Source: a virus. Taken from it: 45,491 bases of DNA. Position 1 is the stretch's first letter. Every line of letters begins with the position of its first letter. The stretch spans positions 1-45,491 of the IMG/VR virus record IMGVR_UViG_3300032163_000030. One strand, written 5' to 3'. A program made the position numbers and the translations under genes. Positions 30,119 to 39,155 of the stretch are shown here, one piece after another. The notes beneath the pieces were generated by a model that ran no database searches, had not been told where the DNA came from, and saw only the letters and a program-made list of their open reading frames with translations.

Positions 30119-30543
30119 TTCACCACCTGGAAATTCTCAGTCTTTAAATGGTATATCTTCGACCTCAAAGGATTGATCTTATACTCGATGTTTATTTCCA
30201 AATGCCATGTTCCTGGGATAATTTCATTGGGTACTTGGACTAACATTTGGGTTTTGTTGCATCCTTTAACTACGGAAGTTTCTTTCGGGGGTAAGTTGAT
30301 TTCAATAGCATTGACAAAACTCCTTCGGGAAATAGCAGAAATATCCATAAACTTACAGGCATCAACCTGATAAATTACATTGTCCCCAATTTTAACCGTC
30401 TTGTTTTCGTTCATTATCTTATAAGGCTGGATATTAGGTTTGAATACTTCCAAAGGAAATACCATAAGATAAATGACATATCCAAAAGCCACCAACACCA
30501 AGAACAAAAGAACCATTGGTAGTTTGCTGTAAATGTGTGTCAT
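30115..30543 (-). CDS. Membrane-anchored protein of the lysis region
   Basis: A 142-residue protein with one N-terminal hydrophobic helix (about 9-29) and an exported-looking beta-rich domain with two Cys. Position next to the endolysin suggests a lysis accessory such as an i-spanin substitute, but no coiled coil typical of spanins is seen. It overlaps neighbours by ATGA on both sides. Confidence 0.55.
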   Translation of the reverse strand: MTHIYSKLPMVLLFLVLVAFGYVIYLMVFPLEVFKPNIQPYKIMNENKTVKIGDNVIYQVDACKFMDISAISRRSFVNAIEINLPPKETSVVKGCNKTQMLVQVPNEIIPGTWHLEINIEYKINPLRSKIYHLKTENFQVVK

Positions 30544-30749
30544 GTGAATAGTTTGGTAACTACAATTGCCAAAATAATTGCCCCGATATTTAGGGCGGTC
30601 AAAACTGTCATTCTGGTTTTCATCTGGATCATTGATTCTTGAATATGGGGTAAATCGTTGGTCAAGATGTGGTCAATCTTGCAATCAAGTTTGTCATAGT
30701 TCTTTTCCAATTGTTCAACCCTGTAAGTTAGAGTATTGTTGTTTTTCAT
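30540..30749 (-). CDS. XhlA/holin-like coiled-coil membrane protein
   Basis: A 69-residue protein. Residues 8-45 form a heptad coiled coil (RVEQLEKNYDKLDCKIDHIL), and one C-terminal membrane helix spans about 48-68. This is the XhlA / hemolysin-associated layout seen in phage lysis cassettes. Here it may cooperate with the holin-like protein at 29115. Confidence 0.6.
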   Translation of the reverse strand: MKNNNTLTYRVEQLEKNYDKLDCKIDHILTNDLPHIQESMIQMKTRMTVLTALNIGAIILAIVVTKLFT

Positions 30750-30779
30750 TTGACATTCTATTTATAGTTATGTTATAGT
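30750..30779 (+). promoter_or_regulatory. Plus-strand promoter inside the lysis region
   Basis: TTGACA (30750-30755), an 18-base spacer and TGT plus TATAGT (30771-30779), an extended -10. Eight bases further is an ATG on the plus strand. It opposes the direction of the surrounding late genes. Confidence 0.65.
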
Positions 30780-30787
30780 CACGACTA

Positions 30788-30949
30788 ATGGAATCGATAC
30801 TTTTTGTTATCATCGTTATTGGCGGTGCCTTTATTGTCAGCCGCATCTCTGACAAAATGCGTGGTACCATCAAGCTGACCAACCTAGAAAAATATGGTTG
30901 GATTATCCTTATTGTTATTCTTCTGCTTGTGTTTCTGTTGTCGCTGTAA
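30788..30949 (+). CDS. Two-helix membrane protein on the opposite strand (leaderless)
   Basis: A 53-residue ORF. Hydrophobic helices lie at 4-18 and 37-53 (WIILIVILLLVFLL), separated by a basic loop RISDKMRG. It is the only plus-strand gene in the minus block, has its own near-consensus promoter and ends 35 nt inside the 3' end of the ejection-protein gene. Its place beside the lysis genes suggests an antiholin or superinfection protein, made from an independent promoter. This is inference. Too short for normal gene calling. Confidence 0.6.
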   Translation: MESILFVIIVIGGAFIVSRISDKMRGTIKLTNLEKYGWIILIVILLLVFLLSL

Positions 30950-33149
30950 GTGCTGTTTGGGCACCACCGCTTTGGATAATCCTATTATAAATTTCCCTGA
31001 ATAACTTTATTTTATATTTGATAGTTTCCGCACTATCAAATGGTTGAGGAAGTTGGGTAACATAGAATTTCATTTCATCTTTATTAAGAGCCGCACCCGT
31101 TCTTAACCTGGTTAAAATATCTGATGCTTCTTTTCTGGCAGTTGCAAAGATTCTTGCCCCTGGCGATCCTGGGACTGCTGCCTGGATTGCAATATTAGGA
31201 TTCTTATTTATTTCACTTTCAATTACATCCAAAGCTTTTAGCCCTGATAGGGCATTGTTAGTATTTAGTCTTTCCGCAGCCGTTCCCCCACCTGTTTTTT
31301 GAGTTTTAAGATAAGATTCCTGAACATCATAAGCGGCCTTAATCCTGTCTTTGGTTTTTGAAGAAATGTCAGGAGAAAGAAGTACCTGTTGCATTTGCTC
31401 TGGTGTAATCGTTCTTTGGGTTTGAGCTGTTTCTGGGGTAGTAGTTGTTGGAGCAGTAGTTTCTGCTGTAGTTGGTGGCCCAGCCATTAAAGTTGCTTGT
31501 TGAGAAGCACCAGGCCATCTTGCCCCTACTTGGGCTCCTACTGGAGCTGCCCCTGCAGCCAAGGAGCCTCCTAAAAGTTGGTCAAGATTAGAAAATCCAG
31601 TTCTCGCTACTCCCTTGCCTGCACCACCGATTTTACTTGTCACTCCACTTAATTTGCCTCCTGCTTTCTCAAGCATTTGGGCACCCCCAACATTAAATCC
31701 TGGAGAAGATAGTAAGGTTTTACCAGCTTCCGATCCAGCTGATCCTAATGCCCACAATGGCGATATTGCTCCCCTGGCAGCAATTCCCCCGACTTTCCCT
31801 ATCTGTTCACCAAGTCTGGTTGTCTGGGACAAAGCTGCCTGTTGTGTCAGATCAATCATCCGTGACAGTTTAACAAATGGGGCCTGCATTGCCCGAAGGT
31901 CAGCAATCGTACTTGCTTTGGATAACTGCTCACCTAACCGTGGGGTAATCTCTGAGGCTTGAGCAATCAATTGGGGAGTCTTTAATAAATTTATTACACC
32001 TGCTTCTCCACCTCTTGCCAATCCCGATTCTTTGGCAGCTTGTTCAATACCATTTAAAATTTCATCAGCTGCCGCCATATAAGCTTTGCCAATACTTTCA
32101 TTGTTGATGTTACCAGTTAAATAAGTGCTTGTGTTGAGCCATTGATGCCCCATCTTTTCAAGTTCCCGTGCATGATCCCAAGCATCCAACGGATTCATAA
32201 AACCTATTTTTTTGCCAGTCGGGAAATGAGTAGAGATTTGGGTTAAAATTCTCTTTTTAACTTTTTCCTCTATCAAACTTTTTTCTAAAACATTTTGGGC
32301 TGATTTAATTGACTCACCAAGAGGGACTTCTTTTTCAATATTGCCAACCACCTCTCTGGTAAATTTCGAAATCAAACCACTATCTCCCGTTACTTGATTG
32401 GCAACCTGTGCCAATTCTTCCATTGGTTTTGTTCCTAAGCCCTGGTCAATCATTTCTTTACCTACCGATTGGAAATTCAATGATTTGCCAAGTTTAGTAG
32501 GAACAATAAATTGAGCCAAAAATTGTTTAACAGGCATAGAAATCTTAGGGATTGCCGCCTCTAGTTTGGGGGCAACCGCAGCGGCTACTGGCTCAAATGC
32601 CCGCTTTAGAATTGGGGCCAAAACTTTGCCCCCGACTCCTGCTCCTGCTGCTCCCGTAACTGCCGCTCCTATGCCTGGTTTACCTTCAGAAATCCCTGCC
32701 AGCTCTCCAGCCAAAGCCCCTCTCATAAGAAGCTGTGACAATTTTAATTCGCCACCGAAAGGAACTCCCCAAGCGGCTACTCCCGCTGAAGCCTTACCTT
32801 GTCTGAGTAATGATTCTACTGGATTGGCTGAAACATCTGCAGCAGTCTGCTGAGTATTAAAAATATCTGGCGTGGCAATTTTGGCTCCTAATTGCGGATT
32901 GAACTTTCCTACACCCGCAGCAAGCAAAGACTGGGGTATGGTAATGACTGCCGAGGCAATATTCTTTCCAGTTTCTTCAAACGGTTGCTTTATTCCTTGC
33001 CAAAGCTGACTTAAAACTCCCTGCTGGGGCTGTTGGGTTGGGGCGTTTGTGGTTGGGGTTTCCAATTGAGCCATTGTCTGAGGATCAAACTCAGAATCAT
33101 CAATTGTCCCAATCCTTCCATCTTTTAATTTGACTCTTATTCTTGACAT
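30915..33149 (-). CDS. Large Ala/Gly-rich virion protein, candidate ejection protein
   Basis: A 744-residue protein. The N-terminus (about 1-30) is a small strand-rich motif (MSRIRVKLKDGRIGTIDD), then a long Ala/Gly/Pro-rich region with hydrophobic stretches near 130-190, helical segments and a Thr/Gln linker near 545-585. Such a composition is typical of podovirus internal proteins that pass into the cell envelope during DNA ejection. No transglycosylase motif was found. The ATG at 33149 overlaps the previous stop; the in-frame TTG at 33161 is unlikely. Confidence 0.6.
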   Translation of the reverse strand: MSRIRVKLKDGRIGTIDDSEFDPQTMAQLETPTTNAPTQQPQQGVLSQLWQGIKQPFEETGKNIASAVITIPQSLLAAGVGKFNPQLGAKIATPDIFNTQQTAADVSANPVESLLRQGKASAGVAAWGVPFGGELKLSQLLMRGALAGELAGISEGKPGIGAAVTGAAGAGVGGKVLAPILKRAFEPVAAAVAPKLEAAIPKISMPVKQFLAQFIVPTKLGKSLNFQSVGKEMIDQGLGTKPMEELAQVANQVTGDSGLISKFTREVVGNIEKEVPLGESIKSAQNVLEKSLIEEKVKKRILTQISTHFPTGKKIGFMNPLDAWDHARELEKMGHQWLNTSTYLTGNINNESIGKAYMAAADEILNGIEQAAKESGLARGGEAGVINLLKTPQLIAQASEITPRLGEQLSKASTIADLRAMQAPFVKLSRMIDLTQQAALSQTTRLGEQIGKVGGIAARGAISPLWALGSAGSEAGKTLLSSPGFNVGGAQMLEKAGGKLSGVTSKIGGAGKGVARTGFSNLDQLLGGSLAAGAAPVGAQVGARWPGASQQATLMAGPPTTAETTAPTTTTPETAQTQRTITPEQMQQVLLSPDISSKTKDRIKAAYDVQESYLKTQKTGGGTAAERLNTNNALSGLKALDVIESEINKNPNIAIQAAVPGSPGARIFATARKEASDILTRLRTGAALNKDEMKFYVTQLPQPFDSAETIKYKIKLFREIYNRIIQSGGAQTALTATTETQAEE

Positions 33150-33150
33150 T

Positions 33151-34137
33151 TTATTTACCAAATATTACATCTTCTGGATTACCAGAATAACCTGAGAATC
33201 CTGCTTCTTCTTGAAAGGAAGATGGTGCTGATGAATTACCTACCGCCCCTACGGTTTGAAATATTTTATTTAAGGCTGTAGTTTCATCTCCAGTTCCTGT
33301 ACCTGTTGATTGAAGGAATTGTAATTGTCCTGTCTGCGGATTAAATGAATAGAGATTGCCTCCAGATGATACTGTTTGGTAGGAAGGGCCAGCGGCAGCT
33401 TGCTGGTTGGCAGTTTGTGCCTCAGTAAGCTGTTTAGTCAAATCATCAAGCCTTGACTGGAACTTTTGGTCTTGCTGGTAAGCATATTGAGTCCAAGAGT
33501 CAGTGATTGCCTGATTTGCACCTCCAGCTTGGAGTTCAGCAATCTTATCATAGACTGTCCTTTCGGCTGCTACCCGCTGGTCTGCAAGAGTGGCGATTTG
33601 GTTTCTAATATCTCTGACATCGGCTTCTTGGGCAAATTGGGTTTCTTTCAATTGCCCACCATAATACTCAGAAATTCCACCCGTTTGTTGGTTTAAATAC
33701 TTCTGGTAAATGTCGGAAGAAAGTGGAATCCCCCGTTTGCCATATTCGGTAGCTGCGGTTTTTCCAGCTGTGGCTGTTTCTGAGGCTTCCCTGCCTTTAA
33801 GTTCTTTGACTAAATTGGCGTATCTGTCAAGGAGAGGCTGTTCCTCCCCCGCTAATCTTTGTTCTGCCCCAGTATAAGTGGCAGCAATTTCAGGAAGGGC
33901 TGCCTGATAAGAAGCAATCGCAGGAGCGTTGGCCGCCTGTCTTTGCTTTAATTGCTGCTCATAAATATCCTGCTGAGATAAAGTGGGGTTGTAGCCAGCA
34001 GCTTGGGAAGCAGAAACATCTCGTTTTCCTGAACCGCCTGTAGCTTTCCAGTCGGCTATTGCTGCTTCATTGCCCCAGCCTTGGTAACCCCCAAGGCCCA
34101 TCTGCATCAAATCTGCTACTGAAGTTGGATCAGCCAT
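33151..34137 (-). CDS. Coiled-coil Gln/Ala-rich virion protein, candidate ejection protein
   Basis: A 328-residue protein with long helical Gln/Ala/Glu-rich segments (about 55-245), for example QQDIYEQQLKQRQAANAPA and AEQRLAGEEQPLLDRYANL, and a Gly/Ser/Gln-rich C-terminus. It sits between tail genes and the large ejection candidate. Its start lies just after the hairpin at 34142-34175. The role as an internal head or ejection protein is inferred. Confidence 0.55.
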   Translation of the reverse strand: MADPTSVADLMQMGLGGYQGWGNEAAIADWKATGGSGKRDVSASQAAGYNPTLSQQDIYEQQLKQRQAANAPAIASYQAALPEIAATYTGAEQRLAGEEQPLLDRYANLVKELKGREASETATAGKTAATEYGKRGIPLSSDIYQKYLNQQTGGISEYYGGQLKETQFAQEADVRDIRNQIATLADQRVAAERTVYDKIAELQAGGANQAITDSWTQYAYQQDQKFQSRLDDLTKQLTEAQTANQQAAAGPSYQTVSSGGNLYSFNPQTGQLQFLQSTGTGTGDETTALNKIFQTVGAVGNSSAPSSFQEEAGFSGYSGNPEDVIFGK

Positions 34138-34141
34138 CTAT

Positions 34142-34175
34142 AAAAAAAGACCTCTCTCAAGGCCCCTTGTTTCCT
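34142..34175 (-). terminator. Hairpin with U-tract, copy 3
   Basis: A minus-strand GGGGCCTTGAG...AGGTC hairpin with a run of seven T ending four bases before the ATG at 34137. It follows the 34211 gene. Same style as 873, 8049 and 39508, including the preceding AAGGGGCC. Confidence 0.6.
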
Positions 34176-34210
34176 CTCTCTTTAAATACATTTTAAGATT
34201 TTCGGATCAG

Positions 34211-34399
34211 TTAGTCAACTTTATTTATTTTCTTTAACAGCTTTTTATCTTTCTTATTTGCACTGAAAGCCTTAAACTCCTCATCTGTCAAGCCTGATAA
34301 ATCAATTTCCTCAATAGGTTCGACTTCATTAGGTTGGATGCTTGCCATCCCCCCAACAATATACTCATCACCATTTTCATATCTTAAAAGTTTTCTCAT
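34211..34399 (-). CDS. Small acidic/basic hypothetical protein
   Basis: A 62-residue protein with an acidic middle (EVEPIEEIDLSGLTDEEF) and Lys-rich end. It overlaps the preceding gene by ATGA. Not recognised; probably a minor virion or assembly protein. Confidence 0.5.
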   Translation of the reverse strand: MRKLLRYENGDEYIVGGMASIQPNEVEPIEEIDLSGLTDEEFKAFSANKKDKKLLKKINKVD

Positions 34400-34905
34400 G
34401 CCCCAACCCCCGAAACATAATCAAGATAAACCCATTGGGTAACAAAAGTAATAGCCTGGGTGCTTGTTCCTGTAGTATCAATAATCATTCCCCTCCACTC
34501 ATCAGAAACCCCATCGTAATGGGCATAATCAATCTCTCCACCAACTACATTATATCTTCCAACTGTGACACTTCCACCTCTCACAGGATAAATTTGGTTT
34601 GATCCTGCAACACTGGCTCCTTGGTAGATTGCAATTGATGGCTTACCAAAAGTAGGAGTCAAGATTTGGGGGGAATTGTAAGTGATTGTGGAAGTCAAAT
34701 TCAAAACCGAACCTAAATTAAAAGTTCCCAATCCCGTACCTGGATCGGAAAACTTAACGAAATTAGCAAGGTTGACTTTGGAAGCATTTAATTTACTGGC
34801 TTGAACTTGGTATAAAACATCAAAATCGGTAGCCTTGATAGTGGTTGTTTTTAAGGCTGTCAGCTTTCTTAAATTAGAATCATAACCAATACTTCCGTAA
34901 TTCAT
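34396..34905 (-). CDS. Beta-rich structural protein
   Basis: A 169-residue Thr/Ser/Gly-rich protein with many short strands, likely a virion surface or tail-associated jelly-roll. It directly follows the tail hub gene (ATGA overlap). No enzymatic motif is visible. Confidence 0.5.
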   Translation of the reverse strand: MNYGSIGYDSNLRKLTALKTTTIKATDFDVLYQVQASKLNASKVNLANFVKFSDPGTGLGTFNLGSVLNLTSTITYNSPQILTPTFGKPSIAIYQGASVAGSNQIYPVRGGSVTVGRYNVVGGEIDYAHYDGVSDEWRGMIIDTTGTSTQAITFVTQWVYLDYVSGVGA

Positions 34906-36302
34906 CCTCTTGTGGTAATCAAATCATAATTTACTGTGAACCCAAATTGTTGGAACCTTGCGTCAGTTGAGGATTCAATAACTTTCCAAAAGAGAAGTTT
35001 GCCCTCTGATCCACCTGGGAACCTAAACTCAGCTACCCCATCATGGAAGTCACCAATTGATACCCAGTTCTTTGAGGCATTGGTAAAAGTATCACCAATC
35101 GCCACTTGAAAATCTGCCTCGCATCCTGGATTGGCAAAAACATTTATGTAATTAAATTGCTTATCAATTTCGGGTGCGTCAAAATGCAATACTCCTGCCA
35201 TTGCTGCACTAATTGCCACCCCATTGTCGGAAGTATTAGTTCCCCCATAGGTATAACACTGACCTGTGGCATCACCAAAGATTAATTGCTTATTACTATT
35301 CTGATCAAGATAAGTTCCAAAGGCGGTTGGTAGGTTGGCAAAATTCCAGTTGCTCCACTCATCCTGCTGGAAATTATATTTATGAATACAGTTATTGATT
35401 GTTTCTCCAGTTAAATCGTCAGTTACAGTTCCAACAGCACAAAGGTAGTCATAGCGATAACAAACTCCTGGGGCAGTATCAAAAACAGTTCCTTGGATTC
35501 CCGATCCTACATCATTATAAATTTGTTTCTCAATCGGGTTGGAGATAAGTTGGGGACTAGAACCACCATAACCAACATATCCTAACCTAGTAAGATAAAT
35601 TTTGTAATCCTCAATGTTGCCAATTGAAACTGGAGAACTTGGCCCCATATCAGTTGCAAGATCAGTCAAACTATAATCATCCCACCTGAACATATTGCAA
35701 GTATCCTTGGTCATTATTGCCCTATCCGCAACCTTAAACATACATCTCGGTGCCCCTCCCCCTGGAATATCAATTGAAGAAGAATCAGTAGTCCAATCGG
35801 TTGGAGTTCCTCCTGTTGCAAAATGGGCAGCGATTGTTCCTAAAGCATAAAGTCGGTCATGGTAGTTAATAAGTTGATTGGAGGCAGGACAGCCAGCCAA
35901 AGTAGTAAAAGAAGTTCCATTAGTAGAATATCGGGTGTCAGTAACACCATCACCAACTGCCAATAAAGTACCTTGAATATCAGCACACCCTACTCTTTCC
36001 CCAGCAGTTATTGTTCCGTCACCACAAACTGTCCAAGCCCCAGTTCCTTGTTTGGAATAGAAAAGAGAACCTCCAGCAGAAGCATAATTCCAGAATTGTG
36101 TTCCAACATTAGTTCGCCAGGAGAAAAGGGAATCAATTGGTAGTCCGAGTGAAGCTAAATAAGTGTTGTAACCTGGTCGTTTTTTTTTTGCTCCAATCAT
36201 GTCGTCTTCCATATTGACGCATTGGAGCAAATCCCCAGCATTTTGAAGCATGGGGTTGACTTTTAAGTTGATCCCACCGATCTGAAATACTCGATAGACC
36301 AC
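34902..36302 (-). CDS. Tail hub/nozzle, P22 gp10-like beta-propeller
   Basis: A 466-residue protein beginning VFQIGGINLKVNP then KKKRPGYNTYLA; repeated WxxF/Y blades follow (about every 45-60 residues). This combination (an N-terminal strand with RPG and a propeller body) is typical of P22 gp10-type DNA-stabilisation / nozzle proteins. It would plug or extend the head-tail adaptor. The start is GTG right after the previous stop, with GGGGAGGG upstream. Confidence 0.7.
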   Translation of the reverse strand: MVYRVFQIGGINLKVNPMLQNAGDLLQCVNMEDDMIGAKKKRPGYNTYLASLGLPIDSLFSWRTNVGTQFWNYASAGGSLFYSKQGTGAWTVCGDGTITAGERVGCADIQGTLLAVGDGVTDTRYSTNGTSFTTLAGCPASNQLINYHDRLYALGTIAAHFATGGTPTDWTTDSSSIDIPGGGAPRCMFKVADRAIMTKDTCNMFRWDDYSLTDLATDMGPSSPVSIGNIEDYKIYLTRLGYVGYGGSSPQLISNPIEKQIYNDVGSGIQGTVFDTAPGVCYRYDYLCAVGTVTDDLTGETINNCIHKYNFQQDEWSNWNFANLPTAFGTYLDQNSNKQLIFGDATGQCYTYGGTNTSDNGVAISAAMAGVLHFDAPEIDKQFNYINVFANPGCEADFQVAIGDTFTNASKNWVSIGDFHDGVAEFRFPGGSEGKLLFWKVIESSTDARFQQFGFTVNYDLITTRG

Positions 36303-37415
36303 TTAACCCTCCCCATCTGTCACATCCGTAAATTGGATCATAGTTGGGCCAGTCTTGTCCCTGGGAGAGATTTGGGCAACAAACATTCCCCTCTGGGCGT
36401 TGGCATCACCAAATTTATCTCTGGCTTCTGGGGTTTTTCCTTCCTTCTGGTAGGCCTGCCCCAGCGAATAGTCCACAAATGATTTGGTGTAGCCTCTCAT
36501 CGACAGGGGCAGGCCGTCAGTGTCATTCACCATCGGAGTACCCAAACGATAAAAGTAAATTCTGGCTGTGCCACCATCTTCGGCTGGCAGGATGTGGACT
36601 ACCGAATCCCCTTCCCAATTGTGGTATGGGTGGGTTGTATTGAAATCCTCATTGGGATAAGTTTCATTGACCATCATCTTGGTTGACTGGAACCAATCAG
36701 AACCGTTGTAAGTGACATCAACCCTTCTTGGTTGCTTGTAATCAGCAGTCGTGACAGTTCCCAAGCCTGTTGTGCTGAAAGCCACATCAACAGTCCCAAT
36801 CGTGTAATCCTGATTAACCGCAATAGCAGCATTGACCATTTCCTCCCGCCATTCATTGATCCAGTTATCGATCTGACCGTCAGTTATAAAGCTGGAGTTC
36901 CAAAGTTTCTCCTTTACCCTTTCCCTCATTGAGGAAAGCCAATAAAATTCTGGGGTTATGACAATCCAATCAGATTCTATTGAATTGTTTGATAAGGCTG
37001 AGTTCTTGTAATAGGTCTTATAAGCATAAGTAATTGAACCTGTGGCATCCTCAAATTGGGTATAGGGATTATCAGCTTGGATAGTTATTGTCCCATCAGT
37101 CATCGGGACAGCAGTCCCTGCTGTACCTGTGGCTGATCTCTCAAAAACTATTTGGTTGAATTTAAGGAAATATACTGGAGTATTGGCAGGATGAGGAAAT
37201 GAGGTAGTAGCAACATTGATTGTACCAACATTGGCAGCTGTTCCTAATTTTATCTCAGTTCTTTCCTCCCCAGTTTTACCTATCTGGAGTGCCCAACCGT
37301 CTGTCAACCCAGTTGAATTTTTAACCAAAAGTGCCGTAGTTCCTGCGGCAACATCATTAGCAAGATAGGTTACTTGTGCATTTTGGTCTAAGTTATTGTC
37401 TTGTCGTATTATCAT
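36303..37415 (-). CDS. Probable head-tail adaptor (gp4/gp6-like) with Ig-like N-terminus
   Basis: A 370-residue protein. Residues 1-155 are strand-rich and Ig-like (LVKNSTGLTDGWALQIG). From about 165 a helical adaptor-type domain follows (MRERVKEKLWNSSFITDGQID, then INEWREEMVNAAIAV), which is the pattern seen in podovirus and siphovirus connector proteins. Ends near the GTG of the hub gene. It probably joins the portal to the hub. Confidence 0.62.
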   Translation of the reverse strand: MIIRQDNNLDQNAQVTYLANDVAAGTTALLVKNSTGLTDGWALQIGKTGEERTEIKLGTAANVGTINVATTSFPHPANTPVYFLKFNQIVFERSATGTAGTAVPMTDGTITIQADNPYTQFEDATGSITYAYKTYYKNSALSNNSIESDWIVITPEFYWLSSMRERVKEKLWNSSFITDGQIDNWINEWREEMVNAAIAVNQDYTIGTVDVAFSTTGLGTVTTADYKQPRRVDVTYNGSDWFQSTKMMVNETYPNEDFNTTHPYHNWEGDSVVHILPAEDGGTARIYFYRLGTPMVNDTDGLPLSMRGYTKSFVDYSLGQAYQKEGKTPEARDKFGDANAQRGMFVAQISPRDKTGPTMIQFTDVTDGEG

Positions 37416-37419
37416 TTAT

Positions 37420-38355
37420 TTACCAGTATTTAGATTGTAAGCCAGTTGTTCCTCTTGCTACATATGGATTATCTTTACAAGCAAAATAGTGATAGACCTC
37501 TGCCACCTTATTGACATTAAAATAACTTCCTACTTGGAATCCATCTGTTTCAAGGGCTTGAATTAAATCGGCAGTCCACCCTCCTCCACAATATCCCGAT
37601 AGATCACCTACAGTTCCATACCTTATTGCGTTTTGTCTTGCAACAGTAGTGATGTTAGACAAAAGCACAAAAGTAGGTTGGAAACCAACCCCTGTGATAG
37701 AACGGTCATCAGCGTCATTCCCTGTATAATTCCCAACTTTAATTCCACCAGCGACTTGTTTAAAAGCAAACCAATAGTAAGTTTGTCCTGTCTTGTTTGA
37801 ACTTTGGTAAGTATCATCCCTGTTACCGACTTGAAATCCATCACCATTAACTGCTTGGATTATATTATTGAAAATCGGCCCACCTGTGCATGATTGGGTA
37901 TTTAAGGTCTGGTCTCCGCCTAAAGAAGAAATCCAATGGTTATTCATTATTCCGTCAGCATCACTTTTTATAAAAATGAAGTCGGGTTGGAACCCTACAC
38001 CTGTAATCCACCTGTCATCAGCGTCATTCCCAGCAAAGCTACCGTAATTAAAATCAGTAGCAGCGTCCTTTTTAAATGCAGCATAGGCATAAAGAAGTGT
38101 ATCTTTGTTGACGGAAGTGCTTGAACCGACTTGAAATCCATCAGCATCTAAGGATTGGATATTATTTGCTCCCAGAGGAGAATTTTGGAAAAAGAAAGCA
38201 GAATCCCCTGCCATTGAAGCTGTTTTCCAAACCCCAACATAAGAGTCTGCGGTATTGGTATCGTGGATAATTACTAATTCAGGTTGAAAACCCACACCTG
38301 TAATTCCACGGTTATCTAACCCATTTCCAGTATAAGTGCCAGTTGTGAGTCTCAT
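37420..38355 (-). CDS. Tail fibre/receptor-binding protein with three repeats
   Basis: A 311-residue protein made of three copies of a 95-residue unit: G-x-Y/F-x-GN-x-x-D-x-R-x-ITGVGFQP, then V/I strand blocks, then DGFQVG. Each unit looks like a beta-sandwich, and the three together may form a fibre tip or trimer-like monomer. The ATG at 38355 (MRLTTGTYTGNG) is chosen; the frame extends to 38373 but overlaps the previous gene without a ribosome site. Confidence 0.6.
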   Translation of the reverse strand: MRLTTGTYTGNGLDNRGITGVGFQPELVIIHDTNTADSYVGVWKTASMAGDSAFFFQNSPLGANNIQSLDADGFQVGSSTSVNKDTLLYAYAAFKKDAATDFNYGSFAGNDADDRWITGVGFQPDFIFIKSDADGIMNNHWISSLGGDQTLNTQSCTGGPIFNNIIQAVNGDGFQVGNRDDTYQSSNKTGQTYYWFAFKQVAGGIKVGNYTGNDADDRSITGVGFQPTFVLLSNITTVARQNAIRYGTVGDLSGYCGGGWTADLIQALETDGFQVGSYFNVNKVAEVYHYFACKDNPYVARGTTGLQSKYW

Positions 38356-38356
38356 C

Positions 38357-38920
38357 TCAATCAATATATCCAACGCAGGTTATTGTTACATTACTTGTAC
38401 CTGCTTGTGACCAAACTAAAGCTGAACCTGAAGTAGTCCTTAGTGGGGGATCAATTGGAGTTAAGGCAAGACCGCCATTAGAACCAAAGCATAAAGTTCC
38501 TAAAACATTATTTAAGGTTCCAGTACCTGAAGATAAACCGACTCTGGTATCGGCTGCTGTACCTGCTGAGATTACAAGCCCTGTAACATAAATTGTTGAT
38601 CCTGAAACTGCAGCCTTAACTGTTCCTGTGGTAGTTCCTGTTCCCGAAACAACAGTTGCAAACTCATCACCATGCCTTAAACCAATACCTAAAGTCTGGG
38701 ATTGTAAAGCTGTCGGGGTAGTCTGTTCGGCATAAAGGGCTGGAACCGCAGTAATTACAACTGAACCACCCGCTAGGTTAGTGATTGCCTTTACTGTACC
38801 AGTAAAAGGTGAGGTAAGCCCTGCCGCCCCAACATCAAGCTTGACGATTGGAACTTCAATTGCCCCTATTTGATCTGAAAAAACTGTTGTTTGTGTGCCT
38901 TCATTTATTGATAGTGCCAT
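38357..38920 (-). CDS. Beta-rich virion surface protein
   Basis: A 187-residue Gly/Thr/Val-rich protein. The C-terminal third (SGSALVWSQAGTSNVTITCVGYI) resembles the end of other fibre or decoration proteins, and the middle resembles the tail of the 3386 fibre (GLVISAGTAADTRVGLSSGTG against TGTADVRVLIGSAIQGG). It is probably a fibre or decoration subunit. Confidence 0.5.
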   Translation of the reverse strand: MALSINEGTQTTVFSDQIGAIEVPIVKLDVGAAGLTSPFTGTVKAITNLAGGSVVITAVPALYAEQTTPTALQSQTLGIGLRHGDEFATVVSGTGTTTGTVKAAVSGSTIYVTGLVISAGTAADTRVGLSSGTGTLNNVLGTLCFGSNGGLALTPIDPPLRTTSGSALVWSQAGTSNVTITCVGYID

Positions 38921-38933
38921 GTTTTATTCTTTC

Positions 38934-39155
38934 TTATGGAATCTCTGCTTGAATAATTGTCATTTCTACTGGATAAGTCAAGCCTGGTATTCCCATATAT
39001 TGTCCTTGCTGGATTATCTCTACCGAAAGTTGTAAAGGAACACTCAATGATAAATTAGATAAATTACTAGGTTTAATATCAGCCATTATTAAATTGCTAG
39101 GTTTGGTATCAACTATTCTTGAACTAGTCGGTTTGGTATCTGTCAGCCTTCTCAT
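38934..39155 (-). CDS. Small protein with short internal repeats
   Basis: A 73-residue protein with three DTKPSNL-like repeats near the N-terminus and a strand-rich C-terminus. It overlaps the preceding gene by ATGA. Probably a small structural or linker protein. Confidence 0.45.
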   Translation of the reverse strand: MRRLTDTKPTSSRIVDTKPSNLIMADIKPSNLSNLSLSVPLQLSVEIIQQGQYMGIPGLTYPVEMTIIQAEIP

